DNA from: Armigeres subalbatus
Lineage: Eukaryota > Arthropoda > Insecta > Diptera > Culicidae
NCBI RefSeq assembly: GCF_024139115.2
Contig: NC_085139.1
Span: 252,560,067 to 252,624,066 of the forward strand
DNA: 64,000 nt
Direction: 5' to 3'
The stretch's first letter is position 1, and each line of letters begins with the position of its first letter. The position numbers were made by a program, and so were the translations under genes. The notes under the pieces are model-generated. The model was not told the DNA's origin and searched no databases. It saw nothing but the letters and a program-made list of their open reading frames with translations. This document shows positions 22,887 through 33,529 of the stretch, one piece after another.

Positions 22887-25800
22887 GGGAGCGTCCATTA
22901 ATTACGTAACGCTTTTAGGGGGAGGGTTGAATGAAACGTGACCAAATGTGACAAAGGGGGGAGGGGTGGACCTGACCGTAACGTCACATTTTTCTTAAAT
23001 GTATAAAGCGATGTATAGGATAAATTTTAATGAAAATAAATCTTTCGGTTTTGAACCAGTAATAATGGTGTTTGCCTGCCAAATATTTCATCGATAAAAG
23101 TGTTTCTTTAAATTGCACTTGTTTTGCCGCTTTTCGACATCCGGAAAATGTTACTGTTTTGGTTCTTCATTCAATTGCTGTCTTAGTTTGTTTAAAACAA
23201 ATAAATGAGCAAAATAAATTACTCTTTCCTCATGTTTGTGTTTATTTTCAGAAGTTTAACATCATTCTTCCTAAAATAACATTTCATAGTTCAGTGGAAT
23301 AGTTCCTTCAATAATGATAACTTAATATTTTGGCCAACTTTTCATGTACGCAATATTCATCTATCGGCAGATGAAATGAAAGCAGTTTTTCCACATACCG
23401 CAGGTCTTCTACGTGCAGATAGGAAATTTACAAAACTAGCTACATCTCACAATAATCCTATCGAAATCAAGGATTTTTTGACTTACTGACGTATTAAAAA
23501 TATGTTTTAAAAATAAGCCTTGGGCAAATCACCCGAAGGTGGTGCAAAAGACTTAATTGCATGTGAAATGATGGTAAACGCATGGTTGTTTGGAAAATCT
23601 TAATGGATTGAATGAAAATATTACGTGAAAATATGTTATATCAGTTAGGAACCAAGATTTTTTCAGGGAAGATTTGTGATCTCGTGAAATTTTGGTTTTG
23701 GTATATTCGGACAGACTGATTTATTGTAGTTTACTCTTAGTTTGCCACTATAAGCATGAATAAAAAGGAAATCTATTAAATTGATTTTGCATTAACAGTG
23801 TTGTATTAGGCGAAATAAATTTATTAAGATTTATTTATCGACAAAAACGCTAACAACATATCGAAGATTTTCAATCAAAATAAATTTGTCGAATTATCGG
23901 GAATCGCCCATTACTTCCATTTGTTGTTTTTTGTTAATGACATTTGATGCAAGCCCGTGTTCATTCAGTTTTTCGTAGCAGTGTGAAGTGTTTATTTCGG
24001 AATTACTTTGAAAGTTTGAATAATGGATCGAGGTGCACTTTTTCACTCATTGTTCAATGCCTTTGTGAAAGCATTTCCGAACAAGAAAAGACAGCAATGC
24101 CAGTTTGAAGCCGTTGAATTTTGGAATGTATGGAAGGAGAAGGATGCTAAAGTTCTCGAAGAGAAAGTCGAGAAGAAAATCAAGGAATTAGAGGGCTTGT
24201 ACTGACAAAGCAGGGAAAGTTGCTCCAGTTCTGGGGCAAATCGTTGACCACAACTGCGAAGCCTACTTCATCAACCGAATCCACAACAAAATCGATGCCA
24301 AAGCCGAAAGGAACCGATAATGCCACACCTTCGACATCTGGTGCTAACAAACGCTCTACTCCAGCTCAAGAAAGCCTAACGACCCAACTTAACGACGTCA
24401 ATTCACAAGTTGTTTTCCTGTCGGACAGGAAATCAAGTGGATTATTGACAGATGACGAATACAAACAGCTTGAAAATTTGAAGAATAAAAAATTAAACTT
24501 GAAAAGGACATGAAACTAAAAGTGAATCAACAGGCTCGGCAACAGAAATATCGTGACAAAACTAAGCAGGCAAAGTTACAATTAATGAAGGATATTCCAG
24601 AAGCAGGTACAGTATTACATTAAAAATACGAATTTCACGCAATAATGGCAAAAATTACAGCAAATTATCTAACGTTTCGCGAGTGCCAAGGACGGCCTCG
24701 ATTGGAAGAGGAGCAGCCAGACCTGCTCAAGGCTATTTGCGACATAGCATTACATGGCTCTGCTGCACATGACAGACGTCACGATGAAAGTGTGAGGAGT
24801 GTGAAAACTCTAAACGAGTTGACTGCCGCTCTTCAAACGAAAGGATTTAACATCAAGCGATCAGCAACATATCTACGACTGATCCCTAGAAGAGCTGATT
24901 CCAGTGAAGGTAAGCGACATATTCATACTGTACCAGTAAAATTACGCGCAAGCAATGCTAAGCACCAAGAACATCCTGACGGACGGTTCTGTCCAGCATC
25001 AACAAGATAACTCGAAGAAATCGCATCAATTCTGGGACCCAATGAAACCGGTTTCATTAGTCAGGATGATAAAGCAAGAGTTGCTATTGGGTTGGCTGCC
25101 GCAAATAAGCAGGCACCGATGCTTATGCATGTGGAGTACAAGGTAACTCTCCCAGATCACGACTGGTGGTCGCGAATAAGCATAAGCTTATTCCTTCGGT
25201 GTATGCGGGCATTGAAATAAAGCCTAATGGCCTAGGGAAAACCTGAAGCGGTAGGATATTCTGGGCCTACGTACATTGCAGTTCGATCTGGGAAGCATTC
25301 TTCATCGACAGCTTACTCTCATGGTTTAGATTTTGAACGTTTGCTTACTCTTGAGTCATTCGAGGTCCTTCTAAAATTTGATGGATTTGTTAAGCCTGTC
25401 CTTATTTTTATCGTCGACGGTGGTCCGGATGAGAATCCGCGCTACCAAAAAGTAATACAGACAGCAGTTCACCATTTCATGGAACACAACCTTGATGCAC
25501 TGTTTGTGGCAACAAACGCGTTGGTCGAAGTGCATTCAACCGAGTTGAACGACGTATGGCACCATAGAGCAAAGAGCTAGCTGGGTTGATAATTCCACAC
25601 AATCATTTTGGTTCCCATCTGGATAGCCAATTGAGGACAACTGATCTTGCATTGGAGAAGCAGAACTTCAAGTACGCTGGTGAATTACTTGCGGATGTTT
25701 GGAGCGAAATGACAATCGACGGTTATTCAACTGTGGCTGAATACATCGACCCGGAATCATCTGAGCTTGATCCAGAATCATTTCATGGTTTCGATCAGAT

Positions 25801-26780
25801 CTGGTTTGCAAAGCACGTAAGGACCAGTCAATATTTGCTCCAGATTGTGAAATGTTCCGACAGGTAAATGTAATAATCTACCTTTTCCAAAATGATAACT
25901 TATTCTATATTTGTTGCAGAAACTGTTGTTCACCTTTAAGAGGCAGCTTGCAAAATGTATTGCGCAACAGATTTCTTCCGCCCCCAGTTTCACTTTCTCA
26001 AACCTCTCATGGTTTAGCTGCATCTGCACAAGACGACACACTACACTTTCCTTCGATGTTCGTCTTGAATTCTCTCCACAACGAGAATATTCTTCCAAAA
26101 TCGGCAAATGCATATAAGCTGATCCCATACGATCTGTATTGTACTTCTGTGAAAAGTGTTTTGAGTGACAGGATTTGCGGTTCCTGCGGAATATACTTTG
26201 CTTCAGCAGTAATGCTCCGAGAACACAGAAAATCGCATAAGACTATTCTAACACCCCAAGCAACCGCGAAAAAACGCGTCCGGTTAGAGTTGCTGCAAAA
26301 CGCCAACGTGAATGGATGGCTATCATATCCCGTGGAGGAAACATGGATTGTGAGTGGATTGAAGAAGACGAGTTGGACCTCAGTGATTTGCCTCAATCAC
26401 CACCGTTGACAAGCGATACGACGGCCGAACCAAGCGATTATCTAGTAGTATCGATCAATGATCATCTACAAAACCCGTGGATTAAAGAGTAGCGGTAGTT
26501 TATAAATGTATATCATAACCGCTGCTAATTTATTTTTTTATGTTGAAATACTTTATCAAAAACTGAATTCCTGAATACAACAATCACTTAATATCTTCTT
26601 TTGTATTTAAAAATATTGTTGAACTTCTTATATCGTCTCCTAACAAAAAAGTGAAGGGGGGTTAAAGGCCGTGTGACGAAATTTTTAGGGGGTCGAAGAA
26701 AATGTGACATTCTGTGACAAGGGGGGGAGGGGGGGTAAATTTTTGCCATTTTTTGCGTTACGTAATTTATGGATGTTCCC
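22887..26780 (+). mobile_element. 3.9-kb DNA transposon with TTA target duplication and D-D-E transposase
   Basis: Terminal inverted repeats GGGAGCGTCCATTAATTACG (left) and GGGAACATCCATAAATTACG (right, inverted), both continuing TAACGC. TTA flanks each side (22884-22886, 26781-26783). Removing the element and one TTA rebuilds a 12-bp duplication of an older LINE tail, so the boundaries are exact. Inside is one transposase gene on the plus strand with short introns, now broken. I cannot place the transposase in a named superfamily from sequence alone; the 3-bp TTA duplication would suit PIF/Harbinger or ISL2EU types, but the protein does not look like a HARBI1 protein to me. Confidence 0.85.
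24023..26430 (+). pseudogene. Transposase of the TTA element: D-D-E core plus C2H2 finger, broken
   Basis: Pieces in order: N-terminal region (24023-24205), a Lys/Ser/Thr-rich linker and coiled-coil-like segment (24220-24600), a conserved domain with YLTFRECQGRPRLEEEQPDL (24657-25010), FISQDDKARVAIGLAAANKQ with the first Asp at 25065-25070, IFIVDGGPDENPRY with the second Asp at 25416-25418, NRVERRMAP with a candidate Glu at 25547-25549, and a C-terminal C2H2 finger (C-X2-C-X12-H-X3-H, 26176-26238). Likely introns: 24606-24659 and 25866-25919, both GT..AG and about 54 bp. Frame breaks: near 24200, near 24492 (A-run), at about 25162 (GG for GGG), at about 25240 (AAAA for AAA), near 25518, and an in-frame TAG near 25564. 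The acidic residues are my assignment by conservation and spacing, not by structure. Confidence 0.7.
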
Positions 26781-26787
26781 TTAATGT

Positions 26788-26837
26788 GGAGACGAGCCAG
26801 CCTAGGGCTGAAATTCTCCTTAATAAAGACAAAAAAA
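26788..26837 (+). mobile_element. Very short 5'-truncated LINE 3' tail with target duplication
   Basis: About 50 bp: GAGCCAGCCTAGGGCTGAAA, then AATAAAGAC and an A-run. It resembles the end of the I-like LINE near 6079-6130. The target duplication AAGTCTTAATGT is at 26838-26849 on the right and at 22879-22886 plus 26784-26787 on the left, split by the DNA transposon. Confidence 0.75.
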
Positions 26838-26849
26838 AAGTCTTAATGT

Positions 26850-27022
26850 TAACATCATTGTTTGGGTATTGTGCCAGAGTTATTGATTTGCACTACAACC
26901 GTTTGAACCCTGCCCAGAAATGCCATGACTATGACAAACAAAAAAAGGGATTATAATTATTATGAAATTCGCTTCTCGTCAACTTTGTTATTCAATTGTT
27001 CTCATTTTAGTAAGTTTAAATC
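26850..27022. other. Spacer, nothing recognised
   Basis: AT-rich sequence between the LINE tail and the palindrome. Confidence 0.4.
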
Positions 27023-27262
27023 TCACCTATCATAAGACGAGTTTATACAATCCCATTGAATTCCACCACTTAATTGTATCTTGACAGATACGTATTTCGA
27101 CCTCAAAAGTAAGGCCGTCTTCAGTGTCTCGTACTTGACTCGACTTACGAGTACGAGACACTGAAGACGGCCTTACTTTTGAGGTCGAAATACGTATCTG
27201 TCAAGATACAATTAAGTGGTGGAATTCAATGGGATTGTATAAACTCGTCTTATGACAGGTGA
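27023..27262. repeat. 240-bp near-perfect palindrome
   Basis: Two arms of about 113 bp (27023-27135 and 27150-27262) are reverse complements with one visible mismatch (A at 27028-27029 region versus G), separated by about 14 bp (TGACTCGACTTACG). The arm contains GACAGATACGTATTTCG and GACACTGAAGACGGCC, sequence I associate with dispersed mosquito repeats. This is probably a foldback MITE or two head-to-head copies. A transcript would form a long hairpin. Confidence 0.85.
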
Positions 27263-27479
27263 AAACATTCCACTAAAAAGCTCAAAATAATTTTCTTATC
27301 AAGCCTAAATCTGTTTATCTGCTTAGAAGGTATATTGGTTTGTAAATCAATAATACCAATAATAAACCAGCATTAGCACTTAGCAGTTCGCACAAATTCG
27401 TAGGTGACAGAAGCCAAGACTATTGTATGAGAGTAGTATCACTTTCATCCATTACCACAGATATTGATTTGGGAATTGA
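27263..27479. other. Spacer, nothing recognised
   Basis: No supportable feature. Confidence 0.4.
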
Positions 27480-27815
27480 ATCACTAACTCTTTAAATGGA
27501 AGCAATGCACTCTCCAATAGTCGAGATCTGTGTCCTAGCCACGTGCTTGCGAATGCTGAGGAAGCGGAAGGATGGTTTGTTGGACACCTACTTAAGAAAG
27601 ATGCAGAGAACTCTACGACCTCTCATTGGTGCCACGGGAGGTTTTGGGATTGTGTGGAAGGTTATAACAGTAGGAATCGTTTTGGTAGAAGGTGAAACAC
27701 AGAAATGACTAAGATAGAAATACAAAGTAGAAAAGGGACGAGCCTGGAATTGAATTCACGACCTCCTGCTTATAAGGCAGAAGCGATAGCCACTAGACCA
27801 CCGAGCTCATCTTAT
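27480..27815 (-). mobile_element. tRNA-derived SINE (Ile-UAU-like head)
   Basis: The minus-strand head 27811-27737 folds as a 75-nt tRNA-like cloverleaf: acceptor GATGAGC pairs with GCTCGTC, A box TGGTCTAGTGGCTA, anticodon loop CTTATAA, B-box region GAATTCAATTCC. About 250 bp of body follows to the left. The 70-codon frame over the body is a by-product. It differs from the Ala-like SINE at 15843-16504. The body end is approximate. Confidence 0.7.
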
Positions 27816-28339
27816 AATACCATAAACCAGATTGACAAAACCAAATTCAAGACATGACCAACTTAATCAGAACATCTGATATACAGGTCGGTAAACTTCA
27901 TTTTGAATTTATTGGGTTTATTAACCTCTGGAACTTTCCTTATGAATCCCAAAGTTTTGCAATGCAAGGTCTTACTGTATTCCATTATATGAAAGGAAAA
28001 AATCGTCATTACTATCTGCAACACCAAGTAGTACCGGTTAATCCTGTGGGCTGCATTCATGGTCTGATATATGTGTAGATGCTACAGCCAACGTTCCATC
28101 CACCTCAAGCCAATGATTTCTGGAGTTCAAAGTCCAAATTTCTTCTCATAATCTTGAATTAACAATCGATACAAGCCTCAGGTTTAACATTCCATATCAC
28201 TTGAGTCTCTGGTGTCATGTTTCATATCACTTTAAAACATCTTTTGAATTAAATTTTAGTCAATGACAAAAATCAACAGCAAGAAAAAAACACATCCACT
28301 TGCGATCATTGCCTACTGCGATTCTTTTCCGCGTCCAGC
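27816..28339. other. Intergenic DNA, nothing recognised
   Basis: Overlapping short frames on both strands at about 27854-28078 show no motif. Confidence 0.45.
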
Positions 28340-29497
28340 GTTATTGGTTCCACAGCTTAACCGTCTTAACAGAATATGGCCATTCGCAGCTCCTACTTCC
28401 AACACAGCCTCCCGTATCGGTACACCTGGAGATCACCACTGCAGACAGAATCACAAATCGACCACGTTCTGATTGATGGACGGCACTTCTCCGACATTAT
28501 CGACGTCAGGACATATCGTGGCGCTAACATCGACTCTGACCACTATCTGGTGATGGTTAAACTGCGCCCAAAACTATCCGTCATAAACAATGTTCGGTAC
28601 CGACGACCGCCGCGGTACGACCTAGAGCGACTGAAGCAACCTGATGTCGCCACTGCATACGCGCAGCATCTCGAGGCAGCGTTGCCCGAAGAGGGTGAGC
28701 TCGATGGGGCCCCTCCTGAGGACTGCTGGAATACAGTCAAAGCAGCCATTAACGACGCAGCGGAGAACATCGTCGGGTATACGGGACGAAGTCGACGGAA
28801 CGATTGGTTCGACGAAGAGTGTAGCCAGATTCTGGAGGAGAAGGACGCAGCGCGGGCGGTCGCGCTGGATCAAGGTACCCGACAGAACGTGGAACGTTAT
28901 AGACGGAAGTGGAGACAGCAGACCTGCCTTTTTCAGGAGAAGAAACGCCGCCTGGAAGAAGCGGAGTGCGAGGAGATGGAACAGCTGTGCCGTTCTCAAG
29001 AAACACGCAAGTTATACCAGAAGCTCAACGCATCCCGCAAAGGCTTCGTGCCGCGAGCCGAAATGTGCCGGGATAAGGATGGGAGCATCTTGACGGACGA
29101 ACGTGTGGTGATCGAAAGGTGGAAGCAGCACTACGAGGAACATCTGAATGGCGCTGAGAGTACAGGCAGTGAAAGTCAAGGCAGCGGATGAGATGACTAC
29201 GTCAGTTCAGCGGACGATGGAAGCCAACCAGCCCCCACCTTGAGGGAAGTTAAGGATGCCATCCAACAGCTAAAGACCAACAAAGCAGCTGGTAAGGATG
29301 GTATCGGAGCTGAGCTCATCAAGATGGGCCCGGAAAAGCTAGCCACTTGGCTGCACAAATTGATAGTCAGAATCTGGGAAACTGAACAGCTACCGGAGGA
29401 GTGGAAGAAAGGAGTTATATGCCCCATCTACAAGAAAGGCGACAAGCTGGAGTGTGAGAACTTTCGTGCGATCACCATCCTTAATGCCGCCTACAAA
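28340..29497 (+). pseudogene. RTE copy C: endonuclease end, linker, RT start
   Basis: Shows SQIDHVLIDGRHFSDIIDVR and NIDSDHYLVMVK (endonuclease), a long charged linker, then [17 protein letters not shown] and the RT opening [18 protein letters not shown]. An in-frame TGA at 29189-29191 interrupts the linker. The frame is cut at codon Lys (AAA, 29495-29497) by the insertion. Confidence 0.8.
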
Positions 29498-30989
29498 GGG
29501 GCCATCCAGAAACCACGTGGTCATATTTTTGAAGATTTTCAACCCCCTCCCCCATGTGGTCTATCGTGGTCATTTGGCAGACCCCCTCCCCCTTTGACCA
29601 CGTGGTTTTTTCAAGCACAAAAATTTTAAAAAACCTATGTAACTAAAACATATGGTTAATCCGATCAATTTTGAAGATGGACAATTTCAACTGATTCAAA
29701 ATCAAATTAAACCCAGCATGGATATTATAAATTTTCATGATTTAGAAGATTTTATGATGTTATCATGTTGTAATGTGTATCAGGTATTAGGTTATCTAGA
29801 ACTCGCATACCTTCGATGCATCAGGAGGATACCAAAAAATGCGGACTCGCGAATATGTTATAAAAATTTCGAGAAAAATTTGTAATGGTTTAGAAATTTT
29901 CCAAAATATCCCTATATTTTTTAATTTCTTTATTGGTGATTTTTTTAAATACATAATTGAAAAAGATTTTCAACGATTTTTTTTTTCGAAATTATGTGGA
30001 AAAGTTCCTAAAAAAGGTTCGGTAGAAATTTTGAAGAACTAGAAGAATCCGTAGAAGGATCTTAAATGCATATTTACGATGAAAATTCCAATAAACATCA
30101 AATTCGAAGAACTTCCGGTATAAATTAGAAAAAAATCCAGCTTACTTTTTTACAGAATCTCTAAAGATTTTTTCAAAATCCTGGGCAAATTTAATGAATC
30201 TTCAAAGGAAATTCTTCTAAATTTCCAATGGAAATTTTTTCGTTTTTCAAAAATAATCTTAGAAATTTTCAGCAGTTTTTAATTTCCAAAAGAAATTATT
30301 TGGAATATACCAAAATATTTCGGATGGAAATTCCTAAGATTTTCCAGTAGAAAATCGATGAAAAGTTCATCTAAAACACCAATAATGAATTTCCCGAGGA
30401 TATTTCGATGTTTTTACAAGTGGAAATAACGAAAAAATTGCACTTTTGTAGTACTTGTAAAGGTTGTACTTTAGAAGCAATTCCAATAGGAATTCCTTAG
30501 AAAATTAAATCAAAATTTTAAAGATTTTCTGATGTGAAAATTCCTTAAAATTTTTAAATCATTTCTTGTGCTTCTTTGCATGGTAAAGATTTAAAGCAAT
30601 GTTTAGCTGAACCTACAAAGAAATCAAAATGACTTTCCGAAAAAGAATGAATTTCCCATGAAATTTTGGAAGAATTTATGGTGCAAATTAAAAAACACGA
30701 ACCTTGTGAATTCTAAAGATTTATTCTTTGAAAATCCAAAGTATTTGTTGAAGATAATCCATAGACTCTTCCGTGGAAATTCTAAATAATGCCTCGAATA
30801 AAAAAATATTTGGAAAATTTAAAAATGTGATAGAATTCACAAAGAGCGTAAAAATTTCATTTCAAAATTCCAAATTTGAAAACAAAAATCCAAAAACAAA
30901 AATCAACGGTAATATCAAAGTGTTTCATGTGGCATTGGCTATTTAATTTCTCATGAAAATTCAGAAGATTTTTCTTGAAAAATTTAGAA

Positions 30990-31270
30990 GTCTTCTTCTT
31001 CTTCTATGGCTCCATATTCCAACTGGAAGTTGGTCTGCTTTTCAACTTAGTTTATCCTTTTAGCATTTCCTCAGTTATAAATTGAAAGTTTTAAATGCCA
31101 GCAATTGTACGATTATGTATCTTGTGTAGCAAGTACGAAGGATACATTATACCTAGGATGTCGACAATGTTTGACACCCGAAAACATCCTAGACAGGAAC
31201 GAGAATCGAACTCGTCATCTCCGGATTGGCAATCCTATGCCTTTGGTCGTAAGGCTAACTGGAGACTAAA
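30990..31270 (-). mobile_element. tRNA-derived SINE (Gly-like head) with GAA-repeat tail
   Basis: The minus-strand head (about 31265-31198) has an A-box region TTAGCCTTACGACC and B-box GAGTTCGATTCTC; the anticodon loop reads TTGCCAA. The body runs left and ends AAGAAGAAGAAGAC at about 30991-31005, a simple-repeat tail typical of SINEs. It sits inside the 2.7-kb DNA element. Confidence 0.65.
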
Positions 31271-31991
31271 CATTTTGAAGTGCACTCCCCAAAATGTTCG
31301 AAAACTTATTTTGGAAATGAAATAGAATTTCTGGTGAAGATTCGGAAGAACTTGTCGAAAAAATTCATTAGAATGTAAAAAAATATGAAAATATGAATAT
31401 TTTTTCCACCGAAAATTATATGTATTTCCCACGAGACTGTTTTGAATTTTCAGACAGAATTCACATAGAATTTTTTCGGCATTTACACTGGCGATATTTT
31501 GTTTTTTTTCATGACCAATTTGTAGCAAAATTTACAAGCAAAATTTTCCAGAGAAAATTGTTCAAAAACATTCTGAATGCTAGCACTTTATCAGGATTGT
31601 ATGAAGTAAGGTCAAAGTTTTTACAGGAAATTTTTTACTGGATTTTTCCTGAATATCCACAAGACATTCTTTTGAAGATTTTTCTTGAATTATTGTAAAA
31701 ACATGAACAGTTTTCAAAAATGTAGCTGTAGTCCGCTGATGCAAAAGTGTCGGCAGCGTTATGCCAAAAACCATCTGCGGCGGATTTTTAAAAAATATTT
31801 TTCATTTTTCTTTCCCAATTTTTTGGTGAAAATTGAGGCTGAAACGCAGCCTGCTTTTTCGTTTATTTTTTTTGGGGGAATAAGGATCTAAAGCGAAGTT
31901 GGCCAGAAAACTCAGATGTGAAGCGGCGTTGGGGGCGACGCTGCGTTACCGGGTTTTCTCGATGCTTAATGCTAAATTCTTTTTAACACTG

Positions 31992-32014
31992 AGTTGAAAA
32001 GACGCTACGTGGGC
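31992..32014. repeat. Fragment of the 179-bp MITE family
   Basis: CGCTACGTGGGCATCGGCCC followed by TAA matches the right end of the MITE at 5516-5694. The other end is not visible. Confidence 0.5.
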
Positions 32015-32233
32015 ATCGGCCCTAAGATGCGCTTTGCGTTTAATGATTAAATCATTAAATTTTGATGATTTGTATTTTTTACACCGCTATTGTTATTTAC
32101 CAAAAATTTTCGTGTTAAAGAAAACCACGTGATGCGAGAGCAACACCCCCCCTCCCCCCATGTGGCTTATCGTGGTCATTTTCCAAACCCCCCCCTCCCC
32201 CCCTATATGACCACGTGGTTTCTGGACGGCCCC

Positions 32234-33501
32234 AAAGTGATATCCCAGATCATCTTCCGTCGTCTGTCACCATTAGTGAACGAGTTCGTGGGAAGTTATC
32301 AAGCCGGCTTCGTTGACGGCCGCTCGACAACGGACCAGATCTTTACTGAACGGCAAATCATTCAAAAATGCCGTGAATACCAGGTCCCAACGCATCAACT
32401 GTTCGTTGATTTCAAGGCGGCCTACGACAGTATAGACCGCGTAGAGCTATGGAAAATTTTGGACGAGAACAGCTTCCCTGGGAAGCTTACCAGACTGATC
32501 AAAGCAACGGTGGACGGTGTGCAAAACTGTGTGAAGATTTCGGGCGAACACTCCAGTTCGTTCGAATCGCGCCGAGGACTAAGACAAGGTGATGGACTTT
32601 CGTGCCTGTTTTTCAACATTGCGCTAGAAGGTGTGATGCGGAGAGCCGGGTGTAACAGCCGGGGTACGATTTTCAACAGATCCAGTCAATTTATTTGTTT
32701 CGCAGATGACATGGACATTGTCGGCCGAACATTTGCAAAGGTGGCAGAACAGTATACCCGCCTAAAACGTGAAGCAACACAAGTTGGACCGGTGGTGAAT
32801 GCATCGAAGCCAAAATACATGCTAGTAAGCGGAACCGAGCGCGACAGGTCCCGCCTGGGAAGCAGTGTTACGAGAGACGGGGATACCTTCGAGGTGGTCG
32901 AAGAGTTCGTCTACCTCGGATCCTTGCTAACGTCTGATAACAATGTCAGTCCTGAAATACGAAGGCGCATTATCTGTGGAAGTCGGGCGGTCGGGCCTAC
33001 TACGGGCTCCAGAAGAAACTGCGGTCAAAAAAGATTTGCCACCGCACCAAATGTGTCAGGTACAAGACGTTAATAAGACCGGTAGTCCTCTACGGACATA
33101 AAACATGGACAATGCTCGAGGAGGACTTGCAAGCACTCGGAGTATTCGAGAGACGGGTGCTTAGGACCATCCTTGGCGGTGTGCAAGAAGACGGTGTGTG
33201 GCGGCGAAGAATGAACCATGAGCTCGCCCAACTCTACGGCGAACCCAGTATCCAGAAGGTAGCCAATGCCGGAAGGGTACGATGGGCAGGGCATGTTGCA
33301 AGAATGCCGGACAGCAACCCTGCAAAGATGGTGTTCGCTTCCGATTCGGCAGGCACGAGACGGCGTGGAGCGCAGCGAGCGAGATGGGCAGACCAGGTGC
33401 AGAACGACTTGGCGAGCGTGGGGCGTATTCGAGGATGGAGAGATGCAGCCTCGAACCGTGTATTGTGGCGTCAAATTGTTGATTCAGTGTTATCTGTTTA
33501 G
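32234..33501 (+). pseudogene. RTE copy C: RT and C-terminal domain
   Basis: RT motifs: NEFVGSYQAGFVDGRSTTDQ, HQLFVDFKAAYDSIDR, RRGLRQGDGLSCLFFNIALE, catalytic FADDMDIVG (about 32700). A frame shift near 32990 moves the reading; the C-terminal block (LGVFERRVLRTILGGVQEDG, RWAGHVARMPDSNPA) continues at 33112-33501. The conserved end with GHVARMPD is typical of mosquito RTE elements. Catalytic residues remain, but the frame is broken and there is an upstream stop. Confidence 0.8.
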
Positions 33502-33529
33502 ATGTAGACTAAATAAATGAAATGAAGCT

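Larger units (their letters stand above)
29498..32233. mobile_element. 2.7-kb non-coding DNA element with CCACGTGG inverted repeats
   Basis: Ends GGGGCCATCCAGAAACCACG (left) and GGGGCCGTCCAGAAACCACG (right, inverted), both continuing TGGTCATAT. AAA is duplicated (29495-29497, 32234-32236), and removing the element restores the RTE codons exactly. Each end carries a second inverted block with CGTGGTCATTT and C-rich runs (CCCCCTCCCCC). The interior is AT-rich, without a transposase, and hosts a SINE and a MITE fragment. It is non-autonomous. Its terminal pattern matches that of the TTA element at 22887-26780 at many positions. Confidence 0.85.
28340..33527 (+). mobile_element. RTE LINE, copy C, split by a DNA element
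   Basis: 5'-truncated within the endonuclease near 28340. It ends at about 33527 with a short AAATAAATGAAATGA-type 3' tail as seen in RTE elements. It is interrupted at 29498-32233 by a non-coding DNA element; joining 29497 to 32237 restores the codon order in RT without a frame change. Confidence 0.85.

Noticed and set aside
22887..26780. Calling the TTA element a PIF/Harbinger transposon outright
   Set aside because: The 3-bp TTA duplication fits, but the transposase does not show a HARBI1-like sequence that I can recognise, and no search could be run.
27496..27708. A 70-codon open frame
   Set aside because: It lies over the body of the Ile-like SINE.
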